A model generated the notes under the pieces. That model made no database searches. It was not told where the DNA came from and saw nothing but the letters and a program-made list of their open reading frames with translations. Below, piece after piece: positions 1 to 11,864 of a stretch of 44,131 nt of DNA (positions within the stretch are counted from its first letter, which is position 1; the number at the start of each line of letters is the position of its first letter). The stretch is from NCBI RefSeq assembly GCF_007714205.1, contig NZ_VMQU01000037.1, positions 1-44,131 of the forward strand. The letters run 5' to 3'. Position numbers and translations under genes: made by a program. Source of the DNA: Mycobacterium helveticum. GTDB taxonomy: Bacteria > Actinomycetota > Actinomycetes > Mycobacteriales > Mycobacteriaceae.

Positions 1-1
1 C

Positions 2-883
2 CCGTCTTTCTCGGTGGTGGCGCGTTTGCGGGCGCGGTCGCTTATCGTGCTGTTGCGTCCGCTTCGCGCCTACTAAATCGGCGGGGTGGGGCGGCGCGCC
101 ATCGACTATCCCCGCGGGCTGGGCGGGCGGGTCCCCGTGCGCCCCGATGCCGTCGACCTGCTGGTGCAACTGGCGGCCGGCGACGCCCGCCGCGCCCTGA
201 CCGCGCTCGAGGTGGCCGCCGAAGGTGCCGCCGCAGCCGGCGACGAGGTCACCGTCGAGACGATCGAGCAATCCCTGGACAAGGCCGCGGTGCGCTACGA
301 CCGCGACGGCGACCAGCACTACGACGTCGTCAGCGCCTTCATCAAGTCGGTACGCGGCTCCGACGTCGACGCCGCGCTGCACTACCTGGCCCGCATGCTC
401 GTCGCCGGGGAGGACCCGCGCTTCGTCGCGCGCCGGCTGATGATCCTGGCCAGCGAGGACGTCGGCATGGCCGACCCGACCGCGCTGCAGACCGCGGTGG
501 CCGCCGCGCAGACCGTCGCGTTGATCGGCCTGCCCGAGGCGCAGCTGACGCTGGCGCAGGCCACCGTGCACCTGGCCACCGCGCCCAAGTCGAACGCGGT
601 CACCACCGCGCTGGCGGCGGCGATGGGCGACGTCCGGGCCGGCAAGGCCGGCCCGGTCCCGGCGCACCTGCGCGACGGGCACTATGCCGGCGCGGCGGCC
701 CTGGGCAACGCCCAGGGCTACAGATACTCGCACGACGCCCCGGACGGTGTTGTGGCCCAACAATATCCGCCCGACGAGCTGGTGGGGGTGGACTACTACC
801 GGCCCACCGGTCGCGGGTCCGAGCGCGACATGGCGGGCCGTCTCGAGCGGCTGCGCGCGATCATCCGCCGCCGGCGGGGCTGA
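2..883 (+). CDS. rarA: RarA/MgsA-type AAA+ recombination factor, C-terminal part
   Basis: Homologue of the replication-associated recombination ATPase RarA (MgsA, Rv2559c), a clamp-loader-like AAA+ protein acting at stalled forks. Only the C-terminal portion is present; the Walker motifs lie upstream of the window. The visible protein runs from the sensor-2 region ([20 protein letters not shown]) through the tetramerisation domain ([13 protein letters not shown]) to a basic end. The frame starts at base 2 with PSFSVVA, as expected in this family, but an in-frame TAA at 74-76 interrupts it and the residues around it (bases 22-85) fit the family poorly. The first ATG-type start after the stop is GTG 86. 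I suspect poor sequence at a contig end rather than a genuine pseudogene, but cannot decide from one read. Confidence 0.85.
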
Positions 884-914
884 CGGATCCCCAAGCGGCG
901 TCCTTCGGCTTCGA

Positions 915-977
915 CGCCGAGATCGACGTTTGGCAGAGAAAGCGCGAGTAGACCCCGGCAAAACGTCGATCTCGGCG
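915..977. repeat. 17-bp inverted repeat hairpin between convergent genes
   Basis: Bases 915-931 (CGCCGAGATCGACGTTT) are the exact reverse complement of 961-977, separated by a 29-nt loop. The hairpin lies between the 3' ends of rarA (plus) and the Rv2557/Rv2558-like gene (minus), a natural place for a bidirectional terminator, although no U-tract follows. The perfect long arms also fit a dispersed intergenic palindrome family. Confidence 0.7.
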
Positions 978-1000
978 AACGGCGACCGTCCGTAGGCGCC

Positions 1001-1327
1001 TCAGACCAGCTCGGGCACCCTCAGGTGGGCGAGCGCCAGCTCGAACTCGGCCACGTCGACGACCTCGGCTCCCAGGTCGCGCGCCCGCCTGCTGCGCAGC
1101 TCGGTCGCCCGGTCGCGGTTGCGCGCCATCGCGTCCATGCTGTCGAACGTCGAGGACGACACCGCCCGCCGGCACGCGGGGTGCGCGACGAGCAGGCTGG
1201 TGCTGCAGAACCCGCCGATGTCGATGGACAGGGGTTGCGCCTGAATGGTGGTGGAGCGTGCGTACACGATCGACCCCTCTCGTGTCGGGGCAGCGCCCCC
1301 GGTGGCGCCACCGGTCCCATCAGTCAC
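1001..1327 (-). CDS. Rv2557/Rv2558-like protein, apparently internally deleted
   Basis: A 108-residue ORF from GTG 1327. Its C-terminal two thirds ([28 protein letters not shown], ending LRVPELV) and its N-terminus ([25 protein letters not shown]) both match my memory of the starvation-induced M. tuberculosis paralogues Rv2557/Rv2558. Those are about twice this length and have two tandem ferredoxin-like (ABM-like) domains. Here the N-terminal strand appears fused directly to the second domain at [10 protein letters not shown], consistent with an in-frame deletion of the first domain. The GTG start is almost abutted by a purine-rich AGGAGG, so the start is uncertain. The gene could be a shortened functional protein or a decaying remnant. 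Confidence 0.6.
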   Translation of the reverse strand: MTDGTGGATGGAAPTREGSIVYARSTTIQAQPLSIDIGGFCSTSLLVAHPACRRAVSSSTFDSMDAMARNRDRATELRSRRARDLGAEVVDVAEFELALAHLRVPELV

Positions 1328-1394
1328 CCTCCTCCTGCATACGAGGGTGTGGCAACCGTCACAGGGAAGTTGGCCGCGACCTGCGGTCCCGCCG

Positions 1395-1400
1395 TAGGCT
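1395..1400 (+). promoter_or_regulatory. -10 box of a probable leaderless promoter for yjbQ
   Basis: TAGGCT lies exactly 7 nt before the GTG at 1408, which would place the transcription start on the start codon. No convincing Shine-Dalgarno sequence lies upstream of that GTG, which agrees with leaderless initiation. Confidence 0.5.
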
Positions 1401-1407
1401 GGACCGG

Positions 1408-1809
1408 GTGCTCACCGATGTGCTGGACGTGGACACCTCCCGGCGTCGCACCGTCGATCTGACCGATGCCGTCCGCAGGTTCTGCTTCAGCTGCGGCGAC
1501 GGCCTGTGCAACGTGTTCGTCCCCCACGCGACGGCCGGGGTGGCGATCATCGAGACCGGTGCCGGCTCCGACGACGACCTGGTCGACACGCTGGAGCGGC
1601 TGCTGCCGCGCGACGACCGGTACCGGCATTCGCACGGCTCCCCGGGTCACGGCGCCGACCATGTGCTGCCCGCGATCGTGGCTCCGTCGGTGACGGTGCC
1701 GGTCACCGGCGGCGAGTTGCAGCTGGGCACCTGGCAGAGCATCGTGCTGGTCGACCTCAACCGCGACAACCCGCGGCGGTCGGTGCGCCTGACTTTTCTG
1801 GAGGGTTAG
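1408..1809 (+). CDS. YjbQ/UPF0047 family protein (Rv2556c homologue)
   Basis: A 133-residue protein of the YjbQ/UPF0047 family, small beta-rich trimers; the E. coli member shows weak thiamine-phosphate-synthase-like activity and the physiological role is unknown. Family landmarks are visible: [13 protein letters not shown], the histidine-rich [15 protein letters not shown] stretch and [12 protein letters not shown] near the end. The GTG at 1408 gives the expected family length; longer upstream in-frame starts would add an arginine-rich tail unlike the family. It lies upstream of alaS as in other mycobacteria, but the 186-nt gap and a separate -10-like box suggest alaS has its own promoter. 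Confidence 0.88.
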   Translation: MLTDVLDVDTSRRRTVDLTDAVRRFCFSCGDGLCNVFVPHATAGVAIIETGAGSDDDLVDTLERLLPRDDRYRHSHGSPGHGADHVLPAIVAPSVTVPVTGGELQLGTWQSIVLVDLNRDNPRRSVRLTFLEG

Positions 1810-1908
1810 AGCTTTCCGGCGGGTCAGCGGGCCGGTAGCCCAACCGGCGACGCGGTACTGTTTGGGCGGTCGAGCCGGTCGTTAGACAGTCTCCCCAAAC
1901 CCGGCGAA

Positions 1909-1914
1909 TAGGCT
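1909..1914 (+). promoter_or_regulatory. Possible -10 box upstream of alaS
   Basis: TAGGCT sits 81 nt before the alaS start. TTAGAC at 1882-1887 is a possible -35 element but the spacing is long. The intervening leader contains a short hairpin (GGCCC/GGGCC near 1950) just before the ribosome-binding site. I see no T-box signature. Confidence 0.35.
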
Positions 1915-1995
1915 GGGTAACGACGCGAGGTCAGCCGCGCGCCCGGCCCGTCCGGGCCGCGGCAATCATGAGGAAAACAGGAAGAGCGGACAAGA

Positions 1996-4710
1996 GTGCA
2001 GACACACGAGATCAGGAAGCGGTTCCTCGATCATTTCGTGAAGGCGGGTCACACCGAGGTGCCGAGCGCGTCGGTGATCCTCGAGGACCCCAACCTGCTG
2101 TTCGTCAACGCCGGCATGGTCCAGTTCGTGCCGTTCTTCCTGGGGCAGCGCACACCGCCCTACTCGAAGGCCACCAGCATCCAGAAGTGCATCCGCACAC
2201 CCGATATCGACGAGGTCGGGATCACCACCCGGCACAACACGTTCTTCCAGATGGCGGGCAACTTCTCGTTCGGCGACTACTTCAAGCGCGAGGCCATCGA
2301 ACTGGCGTGGAGCCTGCTGACCACCGGTGTCGACGCGGGCGGCTACGGCATGGACCCCGAAAGAATTTGGACCACAGTCTTTTTCGATGACGACGAGGCC
2401 GTGCGGCTGTGGCAGGAGATTGCCGGGCTGCCGGTCGAGCGCATCCAGCGCCGCGGCATGGAGGACAACTACTGGTCGATGGGCATCCCCGGGCCGTGCG
2501 GGCCGTCGTCGGAGATCTACTACGACCGCGGCCCGGAGTTCGGCGTGGGCGGCGGCCCGATCGCCAACGAGGACCGCTACATCGAGATCTGGAACCTCGT
2601 GTTCATGCAGAACGAGCGCGGCGAGGGCACCGGCAAGACCGACTTCGAGATCCTCGGGCCGTTGCCCCGCAAGAACATCGACACCGGCATGGGCGTGGAG
2701 CGGGTCGCGTTCATCCTGCAGGGCGTGCACAACGTCTACGAGACCGACCTGCTGCGGCCGGTCATCGACACCGTGGCGACCGCGGCCGCGCGCCCGTACG
2801 GCGACCACGGCACACCCGAGGACGACGTGCGCTACCGGGTGATCGCCGACCACAGCCGCACCGCGGCGATCCTGATCGGGGACGGGGTGACCCCGGGCAA
2901 CGACGGACGCGGCTACGTGTTGCGCCGGCTGCTGCGCCGGGTCATCCGCTCGGCCAGGCTGCTCGACATCGGGGGGCCGATCGTCGGTGACCTGATGGCC
3001 ACCGTGCGCGACGCGATGGGCCCCTCCTACCCGGAACTGGTCGCCGATTTCGACCGCATCAGGCGCATCGCCGTCGCCGAGGAGACCGCGTTCAACCGCA
3101 CCCTGACGTCGGGCTCCCGGCTGTTCGAGGAGGTGGTCGGGGCCACCAAAGCAAAGGGCGCCGAGATGGTTTCCGGTTCGGACGCCTTCACCCTGCACGA
3201 CACCTACGGCTTCCCGATCGAGCTGACGCTGGAGATGGCCGCCGAGGCCGGCCTGCAGGTCGACGAGATCGGCTTCCGCGAACTGATGGCCCAGCAGCGC
3301 CGCCGCGCCAAGGCCGACGCCGCCGCGCGCAAACACGCCCACGCCGACCTGACGGCCTACCGGGAACTGGTCGACGCCGGGCCCACCGAGTTCACCGGCT
3401 TCACCGAGCTGACTTCCGAGGCAAGGATTCTGGGCATCTTCGTCGACGGCAGGCGGGTGCCGGTGGTCGCCCACGGCCCGGGCGACGGCGGCGCGGCGCA
3501 CCAGGTCGAACTCGTGCTGGACCGCACCCCGCTCTACGCCGAGTCGGGCGGGCAGATCGCCGACGAGGGCACCATCAGCGGCACCGGGGCCGGGCAGAGC
3601 GCCCGGGCGGCGGTCACCGACGTCCAGAAGATCGCGAAAACCCTCTGGGTGCATCGGGTCAACGTGGAATCCGGGGAGTTCGTCGAGGGCGACACCGTCG
3701 TCGCGGCCGTGGACCCGGGTTGGCGCCGGGGTGCCACCCAGGGCCATTCGGGCACCCACATGGTGCATGCCGCCCTGCGGCAAGTGCTGGGGCCCAACGC
3801 CGTCCAGGCCGGGTCGCTGAACCGGCCGGGGTACCTGCGGTTCGACTTCAACTGGCAGGGGCCGCTGTCGGACACCCAGAGCTCACAAATCCAAGAGGTG
3901 GCCAACGAGGCGGTGCAGGCCGACTTCGCGGTGCACACGTTCACCGAGCGGATCGACAAGGCCAAGGCGATGGGCGCGCTGGCGCTGTTCGGCGAGAGCT
4001 ACCCCGACGAGGTCCGGGTCGTCGAGATCGGCGGACCGTTCTCGCTGGAGCTGTGCGGTGGAACCCACGTGCACAACTCGGCCCAGATCGGGCCGGTGAC
4101 CATCCTGGGCGAGTCCTCGGTCGGCTCCGGGGTGCGCCGGGTGGAGGCCTACGTCGGTCTCGAGTCGTTCCGCCACCTGGCCAGGGAGCGGGCGCTGATG
4201 GCCGGGCTGGCGTCGTCGCTGAAGGTGCCGTCCGACGAGGTGCCCGCCCGGGTGGCCAACCTGGTGGACCGGCTCAAAGCCGCCGAGAAGGAACTCGAAC
4301 GGGCCCGGCTGGCGGGCACGCGGGCCGCCGCGGCCAACGCCGCGGCCGGTGCGGAGCGCATCGGTAACGTCCGGTTGGTGGCGCAACGGATGTCGGCCGG
4401 GACGACGGCGGCCGACCTGCGCTCCCTGGCCGGCGACATCCGCGGCACGCTGGGCAGCGACCCGGCGGTCGTGGCGCTCGTCGCGGAGGGCGACGGCGGG
4501 ACCGTGCCGTACGCGGTCGCCGCCAATCCCGCCGCCCAGGACCTGGGGGTGCGCGCCAACGACCTGGTGAAGCGCCTCGCCGTGGCGGTCGACGGCCGCG
4601 GCGGCGGCAAGCCGGATCTGGCGCAGGGCTCGGGCAAGAATCCCGACGGCATCGATGCGGCGCTCGACGCGGTGCGCGCGGAGATAGTCGAGATCGCGCG
4701 GGTCGGTTGA
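1996..4710 (+). CDS. alaS: Alanyl-tRNA synthetase
   Basis: Cytoplasmic class II synthetase that charges tRNA-Ala and hydrolyses misacylated Ser/Gly-tRNA-Ala. At 904 residues it has full family length. Visible in order: class II motif 1 region (VNAGMVQF), motif 2 ([20 protein letters not shown]), motif 3 ([11 protein letters not shown]), the editing-site HSGTHMVH, the second metal motif [13 protein letters not shown], then the DHHA1-type C-terminal domain. The GTG start at 1996 has a purine-rich GGAAGAG ribosome-binding site at 1980-1986. The stop TGA is followed immediately by the GTG of ruvX, so the two are probably cotranscribed. The large minus-strand open frames opposite are codon-bias shadows. 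Confidence 0.98.
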   Translation: MQTHEIRKRFLDHFVKAGHTEVPSASVILEDPNLLFVNAGMVQFVPFFLGQRTPPYSKATSIQKCIRTPDIDEVGITTRHNTFFQMAGNFSFGDYFKREAIELAWSLLTTGVDAGGYGMDPERIWTTVFFDDDEAVRLWQEIAGLPVERIQRRGMEDNYWSMGIPGPCGPSSEIYYDRGPEFGVGGGPIANEDRYIEIWNLVFMQNERGEGTGKTDFEILGPLPRKNIDTGMGVERVAFILQGVHNVYETDLLRPVIDTVATAAARPYGDHGTPEDDVRYRVIADHSRTAAILIGDGVTPGNDGRGYVLRRLLRRVIRSARLLDIGGPIVGDLMATVRDAMGPSYPELVADFDRIRRIAVAEETAFNRTLTSGSRLFEEVVGATKAKGAEMVSGSDAFTLHDTYGFPIELTLEMAAEAGLQVDEIGFRELMAQQRRRAKADAAARKHAHADLTAYRELVDAGPTEFTGFTELTSEARILGIFVDGRRVPVVAHGPGDGGAAHQVELVLDRTPLYAESGGQIADEGTISGTGAGQSARAAVTDVQKIAKTLWVHRVNVESGEFVEGDTVVAAVDPGWRRGATQGHSGTHMVHAALRQVLGPNAVQAGSLNRPGYLRFDFNWQGPLSDTQSSQIQEVANEAVQADFAVHTFTERIDKAKAMGALALFGESYPDEVRVVEIGGPFSLELCGGTHVHNSAQIGPVTILGESSVGSGVRRVEAYVGLESFRHLARERALMAGLASSLKVPSDEVPARVANLVDRLKAAEKELERARLAGTRAAAANAAAGAERIGNVRLVAQRMSAGTTAADLRSLAGDIRGTLGSDPAVVALVAEGDGGTVPYAVAANPAAQDLGVRANDLVKRLAVAVDGRGGGKPDLAQGSGKNPDGIDAALDAVRAEIVEIARVG

Positions 4711-5235
4711 GTGGTCCCCACCCAGCACCGCCTGCCGGACCGGCCCGGGGATCCCGACCAGGATCCGGGCCGGGGCCCAAGGCTCGGCGTCGACGTGGGC
4801 AGCGTGCGCATCGGTGTGGCCGCCAGCGACCCCGACGGCATCCTGGCGACCCCGGTGGAGACGGTGCGCCGGGACCGCTCGGACAGGCACGTGCGCCGGC
4901 TCGCCCGGCTCGTCGCCGAACTCGGGGCGGTGGAGGTGGTCGTCGGGTTGCCGCGGACCCTCGCCGACCGCACCGGCCCGTCCGCGCGGGACGCGATCGA
5001 ACTGGCCGACACGCTGGCCGGCCGGATCGCCCCCACGCCGGTGCGCCTCGCCGACGAACGCCTGACCACGGTCAGCGCCCAGCGGTCGCTGCACGCGGCC
5101 GGGGTGCGCGCCCGCGAGCAGCGGGCGGTGATCGACCAGGCGGCGGCGGTCGCCATCCTGCAGAGCTGGCTCGACCAGCGCCGCGCCGCCCGCACCGGGC
5201 AGGCCGCCGCGGCCGGCGAGGACACCGATGGTTGA
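4711..5235 (+). CDS. ruvX: YqgF/RuvX RNase H-fold putative nuclease
   Basis: A 174-residue RNase H-fold protein (Rv2554c homologue), the putative Holliday junction resolvase family also implicated in 16S rRNA 5' processing. Motifs are present: [20 protein letters not shown] with the first catalytic Asp, [17 protein letters not shown] with the second acidic site, and [15 protein letters not shown] with the last Asp. The first 24 residues are a proline-rich extension before the fold. The GTG start directly abuts the alaS stop and the 3' end overlaps mltG by 8 nt, so alaS-ruvX-mltG-aroE reads as one operon. Confidence 0.93.
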   Translation: MVPTQHRLPDRPGDPDQDPGRGPRLGVDVGSVRIGVAASDPDGILATPVETVRRDRSDRHVRRLARLVAELGAVEVVVGLPRTLADRTGPSARDAIELADTLAGRIAPTPVRLADERLTTVSAQRSLHAAGVRAREQRAVIDQAAAVAILQSWLDQRRAARTGQAAAAGEDTDG

Positions 5236-6463
5236 CAGCCGACGGGCCGAGCCCGAAACGATCGGGCCGCCCCGGCACCGGATGAGCCGTTCGGCCCGCA
5301 AGCGCACCGAACGCGGCCGTCGCCGGCGCCGCACGGTCGGCAGGTTCGTGCTCGCCGGAATCGGCGTGGTGGTGGTGGTGGCGGTGCTGGCCGGCACCAA
5401 ACTCTGGCACACCATGTTCGGGTCCGGCGACGACTACACCGGGGACGGCACCCGCGACATCGTCATCCACGTCCAGGCCGGCGACTCGACCACGATGGTC
5501 GGGGAGACGCTGCAGAACCAGCACGTCGTCAAGACGGTCCGGGCCTTCGTCAACGCCGCGCACGGCAACGCCGCGATCACCGCGATCCAGCCGGGCTACT
5601 ACCAGGTGCGCACCGAGATCCCGGCGGCCGACGCCGTCACGCGGCTGACCGACCCGAAGAACCGGGTGGGCCGCCTGGTCGTCCCGGAGGGCCGTCAGCT
5701 CGACGACACCACCGACATGAAGACCAACAAGGTGAACCCCGGCATCTTCAGTCTGATCTCGCAGGCCACCTGTGTGGACCTCGACGGCAACCGGCACTGC
5801 GTCGCGGTGGGCGACCTGCGGGCGGCGGCGGCCGACAGCTCGCCGGCGGTGCTCGCGGTGCCGTCGTGGGCCATGGAACCGGTGACCGAGCTGGGCAACA
5901 ACCATCGCCGCATCGAGGGCCTCATCGCGCCGGGAACCTTCAACGTCGACCCCGCGGCCTCGCCGCCGAACATCCTGGCAAGCCTGATCAGCGCCGGAGC
6001 CGTGGAGTACATGAAGTCCGGCCTGGTCGACACCGCCGCGTCCCTGCACCTGTCGCCCTACGACATCCTGGTGGTGGCCTCGCTGGTCCAGCAGGAAAGC
6101 AACACGCAGGACTTCCCGAAGGTGGCGCGGGTGATCTACAACCGCCTGCACGAGCACCGCACGCTCGAGTTCGACTCCACCGTGAACTATCCGCTGGACC
6201 GCCGCGAGGTCGCCACCAGCGACGCCGACCGTGCCCAGCGGACCCCGTGGAACACCTACGTGTCGCCGGGGCTGCCCGCCACCGCGGTCTGTTCGCCCGG
6301 CGTCGACGCGTTGCGGGCCGCCGAACACCCCGCGCCGGGGGACTGGTTGTACTTCGTCACCATCGACGCGCAGGGGACGACCCTGTTCACCCGCGACTAC
6401 CAACAGCATCTGGCCAACATCAAGCTGGCTGAGCGCAACGGTGTCCTCGACAGCGCCCGTTAG
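5228..6463 (+). CDS. mltG: MltG-type endolytic murein transglycosylase
   Basis: A 411-residue inner-membrane lytic transglycosylase of the YceG/MltG family, which cleaves nascent glycan strands and is thought to terminate chain elongation. A basic cytoplasmic tail (residues 1-36) precedes one membrane helix (about 37-58). The extracytoplasmic part ends in the YceG domain with ASLVQQESN carrying the catalytic Glu (about E290), then [20 protein letters not shown] and DWLYFVT. ATG 5228 overlaps ruvX by 8 nt. Cell-wall function next to aroE follows the usual mycobacterial and E. coli-like order of mltG near housekeeping metabolic genes. Confidence 0.95.
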   Translation: MVDSRRAEPETIGPPRHRMSRSARKRTERGRRRRRTVGRFVLAGIGVVVVVAVLAGTKLWHTMFGSGDDYTGDGTRDIVIHVQAGDSTTMVGETLQNQHVVKTVRAFVNAAHGNAAITAIQPGYYQVRTEIPAADAVTRLTDPKNRVGRLVVPEGRQLDDTTDMKTNKVNPGIFSLISQATCVDLDGNRHCVAVGDLRAAAADSSPAVLAVPSWAMEPVTELGNNHRRIEGLIAPGTFNVDPAASPPNILASLISAGAVEYMKSGLVDTAASLHLSPYDILVVASLVQQESNTQDFPKVARVIYNRLHEHRTLEFDSTVNYPLDRREVATSDADRAQRTPWNTYVSPGLPATAVCSPGVDALRAAEHPAPGDWLYFVTIDAQGTTLFTRDYQQHLANIKLAERNGVLDSAR

Positions 6464-7259
6464 AACAGCGCCCAGGAAAGCCGGGGTGCTGGGCAGGCCG
6501 ATCGCCCACTCGAAGTCCCCGCAGCTGCACCTGGCCGCCTACCGCGCGCTGGGCCTGGACGGCTGGACCTACGAGCGCATCGAGTGCGGCGCCGACGAGC
6601 TGGCGGGCGTGGTCGGCGGCTTCGGGCCCGAGTGGGTCGGCGTGTCGGTGACCATGCCCGGCAAGTTCGCCGCCCTGCGGTTCGCCGACGCGCACACCGA
6701 ACGCGCGGTCCTGGTGGGGTCGGCCAACACCCTGGTGCGCACCCCGACGGGCTGGCGCGCCGACAACACCGACGTCGACGGCGTGGCGGGGGCGCTGGGG
6801 GCCGCCGCGGGCCCGGCGCTGGTGTGCGGGTCCGGCGGCACCGCACCGGCGGCCGTGGTGGGACTGGCGCTGCTCGGCGTCACCGACATCACCGTCGTGG
6901 CGCGCGACGCCGCCAAGGCAACCCGGCTGGTGGACCTGGGTGCGCGCGCCGGCGTCACGACGCGATTCTGCGGCCTGGACGGCGCCGAGCTGGCCGGCCG
7001 GGTGGCGGCCGCGGAGGTGCTGGTCAGCACCATCCCGGCGGACGCGGCGTCGCGCTACGCCGACGCCTTCGCCGCGATCCCGGTGCTGCTGGACGCCGTC
7101 TACGACCCGTGGCCCACGCCGCTGGCCGCCGCGGTCGCGGCCGCGGGCGGCCGGGTGATCAGCGGCGTGCAGATGCTGCTGCATCAGGCGTTCGCGCAGG
7201 TCGAACAATTCACAGGGCTGCCCGCCCCGCGAGAGGCCATGGCCGCTGCGCTGGGTTAG
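6441..7259 (+). CDS. aroE: Shikimate dehydrogenase
   Basis: NADP-dependent reduction of 3-dehydroshikimate to shikimate, cytoplasmic. The 272-residue protein has the shikimate-binding PIAHSKSPQLH, the catalytic Lys in SVTMPGKFAALRF, ADNTDVDG, the dinucleotide-binding GSGGTAPAAVVGLALLG and the C-terminal GVQMLLHQAFAQVEQFTG. I chose GTG 6441 because it places PIAHSKSP about 20 residues from the start as in the family; it overlaps mltG by 23 nt. The open frame extends much further 5' only because it is a shadow of mltG. Confidence 0.95.
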   Translation: MSSTAPVRTAPRKAGVLGRPIAHSKSPQLHLAAYRALGLDGWTYERIECGADELAGVVGGFGPEWVGVSVTMPGKFAALRFADAHTERAVLVGSANTLVRTPTGWRADNTDVDGVAGALGAAAGPALVCGSGGTAPAAVVGLALLGVTDITVVARDAAKATRLVDLGARAGVTTRFCGLDGAELAGRVAAAEVLVSTIPADAASRYADAFAAIPVLLDAVYDPWPTPLAAAVAAAGGRVISGVQMLLHQAFAQVEQFTGLPAPREAMAAALG

Positions 7260-7267
7260 CGTGCCTC

Positions 7268-7696
7268 ATGCGGATCGCGGCGGCCGTGCTGGTGCTGGCC
7301 TGGCTTGCCGCGCTGAGCTGCTACGACGTGCGGGAGCGCCGGTTGCCGAACCCGCTGACGCTGCCCGGGGCGGCGACGATCCTGACGGCCGCGGCACTGA
7401 CCGGCCGCGGGCCGGCCGCCCTGGCGGGCGCGGCGGCGCTGACCGGGATCTATCTGCTGGTGCACCTGGCGGCCCCGGCGGGTATGGGGGCCGGGGACGT
7501 CAAGCTGGCCGCCGGTCTGGGCGGTCTGGCCGGGTGTTTCGGCGCCGGGGCGTGGTTGCTGGCGGCGCTGGCCGCGCCGGTGCTGACCGCGCTGTGCGGT
7601 GCGGTCGCGACGGCCCGGGGCGCGCGCACCGTGCCGCACGGCCCGTCGATGTGCGCGGCGACCGCCGTCGCGGCGGGGTTGGCTCTGCTGGGTTAG
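7268..7696 (+). CDS. Prepilin peptidase-like A24 protease (Rv2551c homologue)
   Basis: A 142-residue polytopic membrane protein of the aspartic type IV prepilin peptidase family (A24). The two catalytic Asp regions are visible: CYDVRERRLPNP near residue 20 and GAGDVKLAAGLG (GxGD motif) near residue 78. It lacks the N-terminal methyltransferase domain and cysteine motifs of full PilD, so it could cleave but not methylate. ATG 7268 begins 8 nt after the aroE stop. No pilin or type II secretion gene is in the window, so its substrate is not evident; in mycobacteria the Tad/Flp pilins are plausible clients elsewhere. Confidence 0.88.
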   Translation: MRIAAAVLVLAWLAALSCYDVRERRLPNPLTLPGAATILTAAALTGRGPAALAGAAALTGIYLLVHLAAPAGMGAGDVKLAAGLGGLAGCFGAGAWLLAALAAPVLTALCGAVATARGARTVPHGPSMCAATAVAAGLALLG

Positions 7697-7709
7697 CCGT
7701 AACTTCGGG

Positions 7710-7738
7710 TTAGAGCACCCGGGGCCACATGGGACAAT
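7710..7738 (+). promoter_or_regulatory. Putative promoter for the aroC-aroK-aroB-aroQ operon
   Basis: TTAGAG at 7710-7715 and GACAAT at 7733-7738 are spaced by 17 nt. The -10 box lies 6 nt before GTG 7745, consistent with leaderless initiation of aroC. The -35 match is weak. Confidence 0.4.
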
Positions 7739-7744
7739 GGTCCG

Positions 7745-11005
<3,261 letters not shown>

Positions 11006-11054
11006 GTCAGCTTCCAGTCAGCTTCCTAGTCAGCCTTGCGTCAGCCGGCTCGGT

Positions 11055-11831
11055 TCAGCCGCGCTCCGGCTCCTCGGAGGGCTGCCCGGTGACCGCTTCG
11101 GTGGCCTCGGTGGCCTCGGTGGCCTCGCCCGTCTGGCTCGTCGCCGTGGCGGGGACCGGCTCGATCACCTCGGTCTGGGCCTCGTCGGTGGCCGCGGCCG
11201 CGGGCATGTCCTCGGTGCTGCCGCCCCAGGTGCCCGCCGGGATCGCCTCGGTGGGTGCCTCGCGCTCCGCGGTGGCCACCGCCGACGGCGCGCCGGCCGC
11301 GGACGCGCCCGCCGGCACGGCCAGCTCGCCGGTGGGGGTGTCATCGGCGCGAACCGCGGAGAACACGTCGGTGTCGGCCCGCTCCTGGTCCGCGCCCTCG
11401 CGGGGCGACGGCGGATTGCGGTCCACCCGCCAGCGGCCGAGGGTCACTCCGACGATCGCGGCCAGGAACACGATGAGCGCGGTGAACGCCGCGAACGTCG
11501 TCAGCTCGTTGATCAGGCCCCCGGTGTAGAGACCCTTGTAGAACAGCGCGATGACCCAGGACACCGCGCCGCTGAGGACGCCCGCCACCAGGCCGGCCAG
11601 CAGCCAGGCCATCGCCAGGTCCCGGCGCCGGTCGGGGTCCGGGTTGGCGGTCGCGTCGGCGCGGCCGTCGAACACCCCCCACACGAACGCGGCGGCGGTG
11701 AACAGGAGCAGCAGCACGATGCTGACCAGCCCGGCCTGCGTCGGCCAGGCGTTGATGATCGTCCCCTGAATCAAGCGGACGACGACCATCACCCCGGCGA
11801 ATACCAGTCCGCGCAGCATCCAGTTAGTCAT
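11055..11831 (-). CDS. Four-helix membrane protein with acidic tail (Rv2536 homologue)
   Basis: A 258-residue integral membrane protein of unknown function, conserved at this position in mycobacteria. Hydrophobic segments lie at about 4-20, 32-53, 72-96 and 105-130. The remaining 125 residues are a Thr/Glu/Ala-rich disordered tail containing tandem ATE repeats, encoded by three adjacent 9-bp units (11100-11126). It is transcribed opposite to the aro genes and divergently from pepQ, with only 33 nt between starts, so the two promoters must overlap. Confidence 0.85.
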   Translation of the reverse strand: MTNWMLRGLVFAGVMVVVRLIQGTIINAWPTQAGLVSIVLLLLFTAAAFVWGVFDGRADATANPDPDRRRDLAMAWLLAGLVAGVLSGAVSWVIALFYKGLYTGGLINELTTFAAFTALIVFLAAIVGVTLGRWRVDRNPPSPREGADQERADTDVFSAVRADDTPTGELAVPAGASAAGAPSAVATAEREAPTEAIPAGTWGGSTEDMPAAAATDEAQTEVIEPVPATATSQTGEATEATEATEAVTGQPSEEPERG

Positions 11832-11850
11832 GGGCCCTCAGCGTAGCGAG

Positions 11851-11856
11851 TACCGT
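11851..11856 (+). promoter_or_regulatory. Possible -10 box for pepQ
   Basis: TACCGT lies 8 nt before the GTG start at 11865. It falls in the 33-nt divergent region shared with the minus-strand membrane-protein gene, suggesting leaderless pepQ transcription. Confidence 0.35.
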
Positions 11857-11864
11857 CAAGGGGC

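Noticed and set aside
1860..1995. T-box riboswitch upstream of alaS
   Set aside because: GTTTGGG/CCCAAAC can pair at a distance but the T-box sequence and specifier stem are not visible.
1966..3783. 605-residue minus-strand open frame opposite alaS
   Set aside because: Arises from G+C-rich third positions of alaS; composition is His/Gly/Val/Asp repeats with no family features, and alaS is unambiguous.
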